Origin: a bacterium
GTDB taxonomy: Bacteria; B130-G9
Direction of reading: 5' to 3'
Length of the DNA: 54,568 nucleotides
Assembly: GCA_021160245.1 (NCBI GenBank)
Contig: JAGHCW010000149.1
Span: forward strand, 1 to 54,568
Positions within the stretch are counted from its first letter, which is position 1. Each line of letters starts with the position of its first letter. Position numbers and translations under genes: made by a program. The notes under the pieces are model-generated. The model ran no database searches. It worked only from the letters and a program-made list of their open reading frames with translations, and was not told the DNA's origin. Positions 8,198-15,445 of this stretch are shown here, piece after piece.

Positions 8198-9331
8198 TTA
8201 CCTGGACACAGATTCCGTATATTCAGCCAAGAGGCCGTCGATAAGCTGCTGGACAGCGACTTTTGTGTTGGCTATTCTCTTGCGGGTATCGGGATTGTCG
8301 GTCATGCCGGCCAGCCCGTCCAGATGAGTCACAGTTGCCTTTAGATCGATGATCTGCTGGTTGAAGAAGGTGTTCAGAACCATCTTGTCGGCCAGTTTGA
8401 ATCTCTTCTCGATATTCATATTGACCCTGCTCTCAATCCCCTCAATAACCTTCAACCGCTGATCAACTTTCTTGTTGATCATATCGATTGACTGGGTGAC
8501 ATCTGTGGTTTTGCTCCAGAAACTCAAACAGAGAATGAGTGAGGCAAGAGCGATAAGGAGCGCGAACCAGGCCACTCCCTTGCCGGTCTTGACCTTTTGG
8601 GGTGGGCGATAGGCCGGCTTTACGGTCGGCCTAGGCGTCGTATGCGGTATCTTCTTCTCAGGCGCCTTCTTCAATTCAGGCTTCGGCGCGGCCGGCTTCT
8701 GAACTGGCGATTTCCCAGTAAGCAAGTACAAAAGACCTTCTTTCTTAACCTCTCCGCTCTTGATGTGGTCTTTCAGGAGACCGTCGATATCCACCATCTT
8801 GATCTTGGTCTTGTCCGCAAGGTCCGTAAGCTTCAAACCTTTAGGAGCGGCCTTGAGCACATCAAGTAACTTCTCCCAAAGGACTTTCGTTTGGTCAACT
8901 GGAGCCGCCGGTTTAGCCTTGTCTATCATATAAACTACCCTCTCATTCTTCTCCGTTTTCTTAACCTGATTGCTCTTGATGAGCTTGTCGATCACATAAG
9001 TCAGCCTTGAACTCGAGATACCGAGTGAGTTTGCTAGGTCAGCAGACCGCATCCCATCCGGTGCCTTACTGAGCTTCAAGAGCAATGCAACCCGCAGTCT
9101 ATTTGCCTCCTCAGGTGTTACTCTGCTCTTTGATTTGGCGTCAGCTTTAGCTGCAATTGGCTTGGGCTTAGTTGGCTTTGGCGCAGTTGGCTTTGGCGCA
9201 GATGGCTTGACTGTGCCGGATCCAACTTGAGCCTGCGCAGACGGTTTCTGTGAGGGGCTAGCGGCAGGCGTAATAGGCTTTTCTGACTTGGGGGCCTCAG
9301 TGGTCTTCTTGTCCAGAGGCTTCTCCTCCAT
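8198..9331 (-). CDS. Membrane-anchored double winged-helix protein
   Basis: 377 residues in a striking order. Residues 1-70 are a disordered Pro/Lys/Ala-rich tail with a PKPTAPKPTKPKP stretch. Residues about 77-137 look like one winged helix-turn-helix (LLLKLSKAPDGMRSADLANS, then SSRLTYVIDKLIKSNQV). Residues about 150-206 look like a second (LLDVLKAAPKGLKLTDLAD). A further Pro/Lys linker leads to one transmembrane segment (about 252-271), then a coiled coil (about 277-330) and a short helical end. Positive-inside charge puts the DNA-binding-like part in the cytoplasm and the coiled coil outside. It is a single-gene unit with GGAGGAG before ATG and its own terminator. It could be a membrane-tethered regulator or a chromosome-to-envelope link. 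I do not recognise a named family. Confidence 0.75.
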   Translation of the reverse strand: MEEKPLDKKTTEAPKSEKPITPAASPSQKPSAQAQVGSGTVKPSAPKPTAPKPTKPKPIAAKADAKSKSRVTPEEANRLRVALLLKLSKAPDGMRSADLANSLGISSSRLTYVIDKLIKSNQVKKTEKNERVVYMIDKAKPAAPVDQTKVLWEKLLDVLKAAPKGLKLTDLADKTKIKMVDIDGLLKDHIKSGEVKKEGLLYLLTGKSPVQKPAAPKPELKKAPEKKIPHTTPRPTVKPAYRPPQKVKTGKGVAWFALLIALASLILCLSFWSKTTDVTQSIDMINKKVDQRLKVIEGIESRVNMNIEKRFKLADKMVLNTFFNQQIIDLKATVTHLDGLAGMTDNPDTRKRIANTKVAVQQLIDGLLAEYTESVSR

Positions 9332-9371
9332 TTTTCTCCTCCCAATTCTTGAGATTAATCAGACAGTTGTT

Positions 9372-9411
9372 GATCCTACATAAGGATCAATAAGACTATC
9401 TTCGTAGGATC
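9372..9411. repeat. Spaced inverted repeat upstream of the winged-helix gene
   Basis: GATCCTAC (9372-9379) and GTAGGATC (9404-9411) form a perfect 8-bp inverted repeat with 24 bases between; a third GGATC lies at 9384-9388. It sits about 40-80 bases upstream of the ATG at 9331, where an operator would be expected, but it is also downstream of lpxB and could be part of a hairpin there. The rest of the gap 9332-9620 shows nothing else I can support. Confidence 0.45.
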
Positions 9412-9620
9412 CAGACAGAACGTTTAACGACTAATGAACATCACTCCCAGGAAATGCTATGTGTATCACCGATGTAGGCGGCTTGCATCTTCTGGAGGTC
9501 AGCCAACTCGTCTCAAACATCCAGATGACTTTTACCGCCCACTCCGAGTCTGCCACGGGCGAAGCCCCGAGCAAGTGAGTCGATCTTGAGTGGTATGCTA
9601 CCTCGGGCAATCGTATGGGG

Positions 9621-10841
9621 TCAAGCGGAATCTCCGCGCGCCCGCCGCGGGTCACCCCAGGGGTCCGGGTGGGTATCGAGAAAATCGCATGTGGCCACAG
9701 CGGCTCGCCGGGCGGCGCCGGGCTCACCAAGCGAGTTTTTGACTTTCGCAAGCTCTATCCTCTGCTTCTGCGCGGCGTTCTTGCCCTTCAATAGTCGAAG
9801 TAGTGCTTCCGCAAGCCTGGTCGGATTCAGCTCATGCTGGATGAACTCCGGCACGGAGGCCTCACCAGTTATTATGTTCGGCAGCGCGACATGGTCTAGA
9901 TTTATCAGCAGACGGCCTAGTAAGTATGTGGACCCGGACACCTTGTATCCCACAACCATGGGAACACCCAAGATGGCTGCCTCAAGAGTCGCCGTGCCCG
10001 AGGCGACTAGAGTCACGTCGGACGAGGCGAGCGCATCGTAAGTCTGGCCCTTGACGCATATCACATCGGGGTAGGGTCTCAGCATGGGGGCTACGATGTC
10101 ATGCTCAATTGTGTCAGCAAGGGCAAGTATCACCTGAGGCGGTTGGTCGGCCATCTCGGAGCGCGCGACCGAGGCGGCCTTGAGAAAGACCGGCAGAAGC
10201 CTCCGCACCTCCCCCGTCCGGCTACCGGGCAGAAGGGAGGCGACCCGCCTTGTGGGGTCGAGGTTGAGACTGGTCAGGAACTCGTTTCTTTGTAACCGAG
10301 GCTGAACAGCGTCAAGAAGAGGATGTCCGACGAACTCAACGCTCATGCCAGCTCGCTCGTAGAACTCCTGCTCAAAGCGAAAAAGGACCAGCATCTTGTC
10401 CACAGTTTTTGCGATTGTCTTGGTCCGGGAGGGTCTCCATGCCCAGACCTGTGGGCTGATAAAATAGAGGACGGGGATGCCGCACTTGTGTGCGTGCTTG
10501 GCGAGTTTGAGGTTGAACTCCGGGTAATCGACGAATATGGCGGCCCTCAGAGTGTTAGAGTAGATCATCCTCTTGGCGCTTCTATAGGCTGAGATTATCC
10601 GAAACAGCTTGCCGAAAACCTCGGAGACGCCGACTACAGCCAATTCCCTAACGTGCGCGAGCAACTGAACCCCTTGTGCTCGCATGTTCTCCCCGCCGAT
10701 GCCCACGAATGAGAGCTCCGGCCGCTTGGTCTTGAGCTCCGCAATCAGCGATGCACAGTGAAGATCGCTTGAGGCCTCTCCGGCTATCACAAGGACTTGT
10801 TTGGATGGCTCTCTTTCCGCAAGCTCGCTGACGTTCATCAA
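9621..10841 (-). CDS. lpxB: Lipid-A-disaccharide synthase
   Basis: 406 residues. LpxB joins UDP-2,3-diacylglucosamine and lipid X to form the lipid A disaccharide at the inner membrane. The sequence shows the family hallmarks: an N-terminal VLVIAGEASSDLH, then FVGIGGENM, FVDYPEFNLKLAK, YFISPQVWAWRPSR, VGHPLLDAV, LLPGSRTGEV and, in the C-terminal half, ASGTATLEAAILGVPMVVGYK. Length is near the family norm. The ATG overlaps the stop of the upstream oxidoreductase gene (ATGA), which suggests translational coupling. It is the last gene of the envelope operon. No terminator is obvious after it. Confidence 0.95.
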   Translation of the reverse strand: MMNVSELAEREPSKQVLVIAGEASSDLHCASLIAELKTKRPELSFVGIGGENMRAQGVQLLAHVRELAVVGVSEVFGKLFRIISAYRSAKRMIYSNTLRAAIFVDYPEFNLKLAKHAHKCGIPVLYFISPQVWAWRPSRTKTIAKTVDKMLVLFRFEQEFYERAGMSVEFVGHPLLDAVQPRLQRNEFLTSLNLDPTRRVASLLPGSRTGEVRRLLPVFLKAASVARSEMADQPPQVILALADTIEHDIVAPMLRPYPDVICVKGQTYDALASSDVTLVASGTATLEAAILGVPMVVGYKVSGSTYLLGRLLINLDHVALPNIITGEASVPEFIQHELNPTRLAEALLRLLKGKNAAQKQRIELAKVKNSLGEPGAARRAAVATCDFLDTHPDPWGDPRRARGDSA

Positions 10842-11824
10842 GTGGGATTTGCAGCGAATAATCTGAAGTGCTCGTCAATGGACTGCTTGATGGCGAAAGC
10901 CCAATCGAGAGCTCTTAGGCCATCCTCGCCTGAGACGACCTCGGGGGTGTTGTTCAGGATGCACTTCAAGAACGCCTCAAGCTCTGCCGCAAGAGGCTCA
11001 AACTTCGCCACTCGCACAGGCGCAGACTTCAGCAGCGTCGATAGCCGCATCATCGAGAGCGGTTTCTCGAGATCAACCTGACCCGTTCTGCGATACATCT
11101 TGACCTTGTGGGTCATCAGGTCGGCCGAGATATAAGTATCAGGTTGAAAAAGCCGGATCTTGCGAAGAGGCGATAAACTTGTTCTGCTGGCTATTAGGTT
11201 GGCTACAGAGCCATTCGGGAACTCTAGGCGGGCGTTGGCCATGTCAACACTGTCAGAAAGGACTGGAACACCCACGGCGGATATGGAACACGGCTCGGCT
11301 GGAAAACAGCTGGCCACGAGGTCAATGTCATGGATCATCAAGTCCAGAACGACATCGACATCCAGACCTCGCTGCCCGAACTTAGCCAATCGGTTCGTCT
11401 CTATAAATCGCGGTCCGTTGATGAACTTGCTGACTGCAACGAACGCGGGATTGAACCTCTCCGAGTGACCCACTTGCAGTTTGACGCCAAGTCGCCTGGC
11501 ATGGCCTATCATGCGCTGGGCGGAGTCGAGACTGTCGGCGATTGGTTTTTCGACCAAGACTGATTTGTCCCGCTCAAGATAGAAACTGGCCACGTCGCAA
11601 TGGGCTTTCGTGGGCGTTGCGACCACCACGGCGTCAACTGCCTCCGCCATGTCCTCGTTCCGGTCGAACGATTTGCAGCCATACTTATTGGCGATTCTTT
11701 TCGAGGCGTCGTCATTGATGTCGAGGACACCCACGAAATCTGCGTCAGGCAGCTTGCTAAGTATCCTTGCGTGGTGCGAACCCAAGTAGCCGACGCCGAC
11801 AACGCCGATACGGACTTTTGTCAT
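10838..11824 (-). CDS. Gfo/Idh/MocA-family oxidoreductase in the lipid A operon
   Basis: 328 residues with an N-terminal NAD(P)-binding Rossmann motif (GVVGVGYLGSHHARIL) and the EKPIADS motif of the family (EKP, catalytic-region lysine), followed by the usual alpha/beta substrate domain. A gene of this family between lpxA and lpxB is seen in a number of Gram-negative genomes. In some species a member of this family, GnnA, oxidises UDP-GlcNAc at C3 so that the aminotransferase GnnB can make the diamino sugar used for amide-linked lipid A. No gnnB-like aminotransferase is present here, so GnnA is a hypothesis rather than an assignment. It starts 33 bases after lpxA (GAGGG before ATG) and overlaps lpxB. 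Confidence 0.85.
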   Translation of the reverse strand: MTKVRIGVVGVGYLGSHHARILSKLPDADFVGVLDINDDASKRIANKYGCKSFDRNEDMAEAVDAVVVATPTKAHCDVASFYLERDKSVLVEKPIADSLDSAQRMIGHARRLGVKLQVGHSERFNPAFVAVSKFINGPRFIETNRLAKFGQRGLDVDVVLDLMIHDIDLVASCFPAEPCSISAVGVPVLSDSVDMANARLEFPNGSVANLIASRTSLSPLRKIRLFQPDTYISADLMTHKVKMYRRTGQVDLEKPLSMMRLSTLLKSAPVRVAKFEPLAAELEAFLKCILNNTPEVVSGEDGLRALDWAFAIKQSIDEHFRLFAANPT

Positions 11825-11857
11825 CCAGACAATCCCTCGTTTGCCGTCAATAGACTA

Positions 11858-12634
11858 TTAAGGCGAGCAAAGACCGCGCTTTGAGCGCCGGATAAACTCG
11901 ACAATATGCCGCGCCTCCTCGTGCTCACCAAATTCCTTGCTAATCTGCTCAAGCGCCTCCTCGCGTTTGAGGTTCGCCTTAAACAGCAGGTGATAAATCT
12001 CCTTCAGCATACCGATCTTATCTGGTGGAAAACCGGCCCGTCGAAGCCCCGTAAGATTGAGTCCGAAGAGCCTGGCGCGGTTGCCCGCAGCTTGCGAGAA
12101 CGGGAGGATATCCCTATCGACGCCTGAGCAACCCCCGACAATGGAGTATCTCCCAATTTGGACGAATTGGTGAATGCCGGCGAGGCCGCCGATAACGGAA
12201 TGGCTCTCCACATCGATGTGTCCCGCGAGTGAAGAAGCATTCGCAAGGGCGAGGCTATTACCCAGTTGGCAATCATGGGCGACATGAGAATAGGCCATCA
12301 GAAGGTTGTTGTTACCGATTCGGGTGACCCCACCGCCGCCGGCAGTGCCTTTATGGATGGTCACAAACTCCCGTATGGTGTTGTTGTCTCCGATGACAAC
12401 GGAGGTCGGCTCCCCGGCGAACTTGAGGTCTTGGGGACCGATGCCGATGATGGCGTAAGGAAATATCTTGCAGTCCTTACCGATGGTCGTGTCGCCGGTA
12501 ATATAGGCGCCGACCTGAACGCTTGTGCCCTCGCCAATCTTTGCGCCCTCGTCTATGACGCAATTGGGCCCGACTTCAACATTGTCCGCAAGCTGAGCAT
12601 TTGGGGATATAATCGCTGTTTTATGTATCATCAT
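11858..12634 (-). CDS. lpxA: Acyl-[ACP]-UDP-N-acetylglucosamine O-acyltransferase
   Basis: 258 residues. LpxA performs the first acylation of lipid A synthesis. The N-terminal two thirds are left-handed beta-helix hexapeptide repeats (AIISPNAQLADNVEVG, then repeated I-G-x4 units), with the family motifs YSHVAHDCQLGN (catalytic His in the AHD context), GGLAGIHQFVQIG and a helical C-terminus (FPPDKIGMLKEIYHLLF). I choose the ATG at 12634, whose ATGA overlaps the fabZ stop; a longer frame reaches back to 12700 but that part is out of family. Length is close to the usual about 260 residues. Acyl-chain and sugar preference cannot be read directly. Confidence 0.95.
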   Translation of the reverse strand: MMIHKTAIISPNAQLADNVEVGPNCVIDEGAKIGEGTSVQVGAYITGDTTIGKDCKIFPYAIIGIGPQDLKFAGEPTSVVIGDNNTIREFVTIHKGTAGGGGVTRIGNNNLLMAYSHVAHDCQLGNSLALANASSLAGHIDVESHSVIGGLAGIHQFVQIGRYSIVGGCSGVDRDILPFSQAAGNRARLFGLNLTGLRRAGFPPDKIGMLKEIYHLLFKANLKREEALEQISKEFGEHEEARHIVEFIRRSKRGLCSP

Positions 12635-13086
12635 TTCTTGGGCTTGTCCACGACGGCCGACGTCATGTTGGCCTCCGTTACTAGGTTGTCGCCCACCCAC
12701 ACCTTGCCTTCCATCTTGGAGTAGCTGCCGCGCACCACCGTCTGCTTAACCTCAAGCCGAAGCTGGTCGCCCGGGACGACAGGTTTCCGGAACTTGGCTT
12801 TCTCGATTGTCATAAAATAGACGAGCTTGTCATCGCACAGATCGCCAAGCTGCTTCATCAAGAGGACGCCACCTGTCTGGGCGAGCGCCTCAACAATCAG
12901 AACGCCTGGCATAACCTTCTGGGAGGGGAAGTGGCCCTGGAAGAACCATTCATTTATAGTAACATTCTTCAACCCGACAATCACGCCACCGTCGGCATCG
13001 AGCTCGGCTATCCTATCCACCATGATGAACGGAATCCTGTGCGGAAGAAGCCGCATGATCCCCTCAATGTCTATAACATTCTCCAT
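12631..13086 (-). CDS. fabZ: 3-hydroxyacyl-[ACP] dehydratase
   Basis: 151 residues with the hot-dog fold signature: LLPHRIPFIMVDRI near the N-terminus, QGHFPSQKVMPGVLIVEALAQTGG carrying the catalytic His (GHFP) and Glu (VEALAQ). FabZ dehydrates 3-hydroxyacyl-ACP in fatty acid synthesis and so competes with LpxA and LpxD for the same acyl chains, which explains its place between lpxD and lpxA. GGAGG precedes the ATG at 13086 and its stop overlaps the lpxA start. Confidence 0.95.
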   Translation of the reverse strand: MENVIDIEGIMRLLPHRIPFIMVDRIAELDADGGVIVGLKNVTINEWFFQGHFPSQKVMPGVLIVEALAQTGGVLLMKQLGDLCDDKLVYFMTIEKAKFRKPVVPGDQLRLEVKQTVVRGSYSKMEGKVWVGDNLVTEANMTSAVVDKPKK

Positions 13087-13124
13087 AAAAAGGCCTCCGT
13101 GCTAACAGCTCATCCAAATGAAAG

Positions 13125-14159
13125 TCATTTTTCGTCGAGTCGCTCCTTGAGCGTCTTGAGTTCCCTTTTCAGTTTCTTAAACTCCTTGAGCATCTCCGGT
13201 AACCTCAACATGCCCGCCATCTGCCTTCGCCAGAGATCAACTGGAACAGCTGGGATGCCTCCGATCACCGCTCCGTCGGGCACGTCCCGAGGAACACCGG
13301 ACTTGCTAGCGACAATGACGCCGTTGCCGATAGAGATGTGCCCTGCCACACCGACTTGCCCGGCAAGTATGCTATTCTTCCCGATTATCGTGCTGCCAGC
13401 GATGCCGACTTGCGCAACTAGAAGGGCATTCTCACCAACGAAGACGTTGTGGGCTATGTGCACGAGATTGTCTATCTTGCAGCCGGACTCTATTCTGGTG
13501 CTGCCGAAGGTGGCGCGGTCAACGGTTACGTTCGCGCCTATCTCGACGTCATCCCCAACAACCACATTGCCTATCTGGGGTATCTTGACGTGTTTCCCAC
13601 CATCATTTATGAACCCATACCCGTCACTGCCCAGAACCGCGCCCGAATGGATAGTACATCTTGATCCGATCTCGGTATCGCTCTGTATCGAGACTTGCGG
13701 CTTGATAATGGTTCCGGCGCCGATTTGGACATTTCTGCCAATATAGGCTTGGGGATATATGATGCAGTCCGGTCCAATCGATGCGCCCTCGTCCACAACG
13801 CTCAATGCGCCAATGCTGGTCGATGGATCGACCGATGCGCCGTCCATAACGACTGCGCTCGGATGCACACCGCCTTCCGGCCTAAACTGCGGGACAAAGA
13901 GCTCCACGAGGCGCACGAATGAGAGATAGGGGTTGGGCGATTTGATGTGGGGTATCGGGCAGTCCTCGACATCATCAAAGACTATTGCCGCGCCGGCTCG
14001 CGTCGTCCCCAGGTTCGCCAAATGTTTCCTGTCCTGAACGAACGAGATGTCGCTCTTACCCGCTGCTTCGAGTGACGCTACGCCTGATATCTCGGTCTCT
14101 TTTGGCCCGAAACACTCAAGACCGAGTTCTTCTCCTATATCGCCAAGGCTCATCTTCAT
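13125..14159 (-). CDS. lpxD: UDP-3-O-acylglucosamine N-acyltransferase
   Basis: 344 residues from the chosen start. LpxD adds the second acyl chain in lipid A synthesis. An N-terminal uridine-binding domain (LGDIGEELGLECFG, ISGVASLEAAGKSDISF) is followed by a long left-handed beta-helix of hexapeptide repeats with DGYGF, KIPQIGNVVVGDDVEIGANVTVDRA and IDNLVHIAHNVFVG (catalytic His), then a short C-terminal coiled helix. I choose the ATG at 14159 because the protein then begins as family members do; a GTG at 14225 would add 22 out-of-family residues. It lies between the Skp-like genes and fabZ, the common arrangement. Confidence 0.95.
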   Translation of the reverse strand: MKMSLGDIGEELGLECFGPKETEISGVASLEAAGKSDISFVQDRKHLANLGTTRAGAAIVFDDVEDCPIPHIKSPNPYLSFVRLVELFVPQFRPEGGVHPSAVVMDGASVDPSTSIGALSVVDEGASIGPDCIIYPQAYIGRNVQIGAGTIIKPQVSIQSDTEIGSRCTIHSGAVLGSDGYGFINDGGKHVKIPQIGNVVVGDDVEIGANVTVDRATFGSTRIESGCKIDNLVHIAHNVFVGENALLVAQVGIAGSTIIGKNSILAGQVGVAGHISIGNGVIVASKSGVPRDVPDGAVIGGIPAVPVDLWRRQMAGMLRLPEMLKEFKKLKRELKTLKERLDEK

Positions 14160-14246
14160 ATCGTGTATCCCAGTTATCCGTAATTCCCTTCGGCAGGTTT
14201 CGGCAAGCCGCCTGGGCAATCTCACATCATAGACAGTCCTGTGGTC

Positions 14247-14858
14247 TTATTCTGGCTGAGCCCCCGGAAGTGGGTTCGCAGATGGACTTGACGCATTCTC
14301 ATTTAGCCATTTCGCGTCAAAAGCCTCAAGCACCTGGCCGCTCACATCCAATGTGGCCATCGCATAGACCGTAGTGGGCATCGAATTGCCCAGCACGAAG
14401 TCATAGCCGTTTTTTAAGGCGATGTCTTCGATGACTTCCTGGATTCCCTTGGCCAGCGATTCCATGATCCTGTCTTCCTTTCGCCCCAGAGTCTCCTGAG
14501 TCTCGTCGATTAGGTATTTCAGCCGGAGCTTCTCTTTCTCGAATGTTCTCTGCTTCCTTTGCAGCTCATCCCGGCTCAATGCCCCGGGGTTCATTAGCTG
14601 TTCGTTTAATCTACCGAGGCTCTCGTTTTTCTCGTCCACAAGTGCCTTGGCCTCGCGCACCGTCTCCCTGAATCTAACCTGTGCGGCCTTGCTCGCCATG
14701 CTGTTTGTCAGGATCATCTTGAGGTCCACGGTTACTATTACCTGCCCCTCTTTAGATGCCAATTTCGAGTCGCTATATGTGCTTACGGCGAGCAATAATC
14801 CCAAGAGAACGCAGGGCACGAGAAAGGCCTTTTTGTAACGAGACATAATGATCGTCAT
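14247..14858 (-). CDS. OmpH/Skp-family periplasmic chaperone, second copy
   Basis: 203 residues: an N-terminal hydrophobic signal segment (AFLVPCVLLGLLLAVSTYS), a VDLKMILTNS strand typical of the Skp body, two long charged helices (about 60-145) that form the tentacle-like coiled coil, and the DIALKNGYDFVLG return strand. It ends with a Pro/Asn-rich tail. Skp-type proteins hold unfolded outer-membrane proteins for BamA. Its ATG overlaps the stop of the first copy (ATGA), so the pair is translationally coupled. The two copies are clearly divergent, so this is an old duplication. Confidence 0.85.
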   Translation of the reverse strand: MTIIMSRYKKAFLVPCVLLGLLLAVSTYSDSKLASKEGQVIVTVDLKMILTNSMASKAAQVRFRETVREAKALVDEKNESLGRLNEQLMNPGALSRDELQRKQRTFEKEKLRLKYLIDETQETLGRKEDRIMESLAKGIQEVIEDIALKNGYDFVLGNSMPTTVYAMATLDVSGQVLEAFDAKWLNENASSPSANPLPGAQPE

Positions 14859-15418
14859 TTTGCCCCCTGCTCCTTCTGCTTTCGCGTCCTCTCGTTGATC
14901 AAACGAATTACATCGTCGGTGACGTCGTATTTCGGGTTACCATAGAGAACGACACCCATCTTCTCCAGAATAATCGCATAGCCCTTCTGCTTAGCAGTAA
15001 CGGAGACGGTCTCCTCAACCAGCTTGCGGATTTTCTTCACATTCTTCTTGTTTATCGCCTCGGCCTCTTCATACGCCTCGTTGACGAAAATCTCCATGTC
15101 TGTCTTCTTCATGCGCTGTTCTCGCCTGAGATTGTCTCGAGCCTCATCCGTAAGTGGTAGCAACTCGTTAGAGATTTTCTCAGACAGAGCCTTCAGCTCC
15201 TGCTCCATCCTGTCCATTTCAGCCTGCTTCCTGTTCTGAAGAGACTTCATGTTCTCCTGAGCCCCTTTCCCAACGTCGGTCTCGAGAAGCACTCTCTGCT
15301 GGTCGATGAAGCCGATCTTAAAAACAGGAGATATCGGCGCAGAGCCAATTGTCGGAACAGCAACAAGAAGGACAACCAGGGCCGCACAGCAAAGCATAGC
15401 CAACATATCCCTCATCAA
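14855..15418 (-). CDS. OmpH/Skp-family periplasmic chaperone, first copy
   Basis: 187 residues with a signal peptide (about 1-27, ending VPTIGSA), a KIGFIDQQRVLLET strand, a long charged coiled coil (about 55-135) and the return strand KGYAIILEKMGVVLYGNP followed by VTDDVIRLINER, the classic OmpH ending. It lies 27 bases downstream of bamA, as in many genomes, and hands client barrels to it. Confidence 0.9.
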   Translation of the reverse strand: MMRDMLAMLCCAALVVLLVAVPTIGSAPISPVFKIGFIDQQRVLLETDVGKGAQENMKSLQNRKQAEMDRMEQELKALSEKISNELLPLTDEARDNLRREQRMKKTDMEIFVNEAYEEAEAINKKNVKKIRKLVEETVSVTAKQKGYAIILEKMGVVLYGNPKYDVTDDVIRLINERTRKQKEQGAK

Positions 15419-15445
15419 CTTACTACCTCCTAACCACTATTTTCA

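Noticed and set aside
9431-9751. Separate minus-strand gene overlapping the end of lpxB
   Set aside because: It overlaps lpxB in another frame, lacks a ribosome binding site and is Arg/Pro/Ser-rich without motifs.
12266-13746. Long plus-strand open frames opposite lpxA, fabZ and lpxD
   Set aside because: They lie fully antisense to well-conserved lipid A genes, have no ribosome binding sites and no recognisable motifs.
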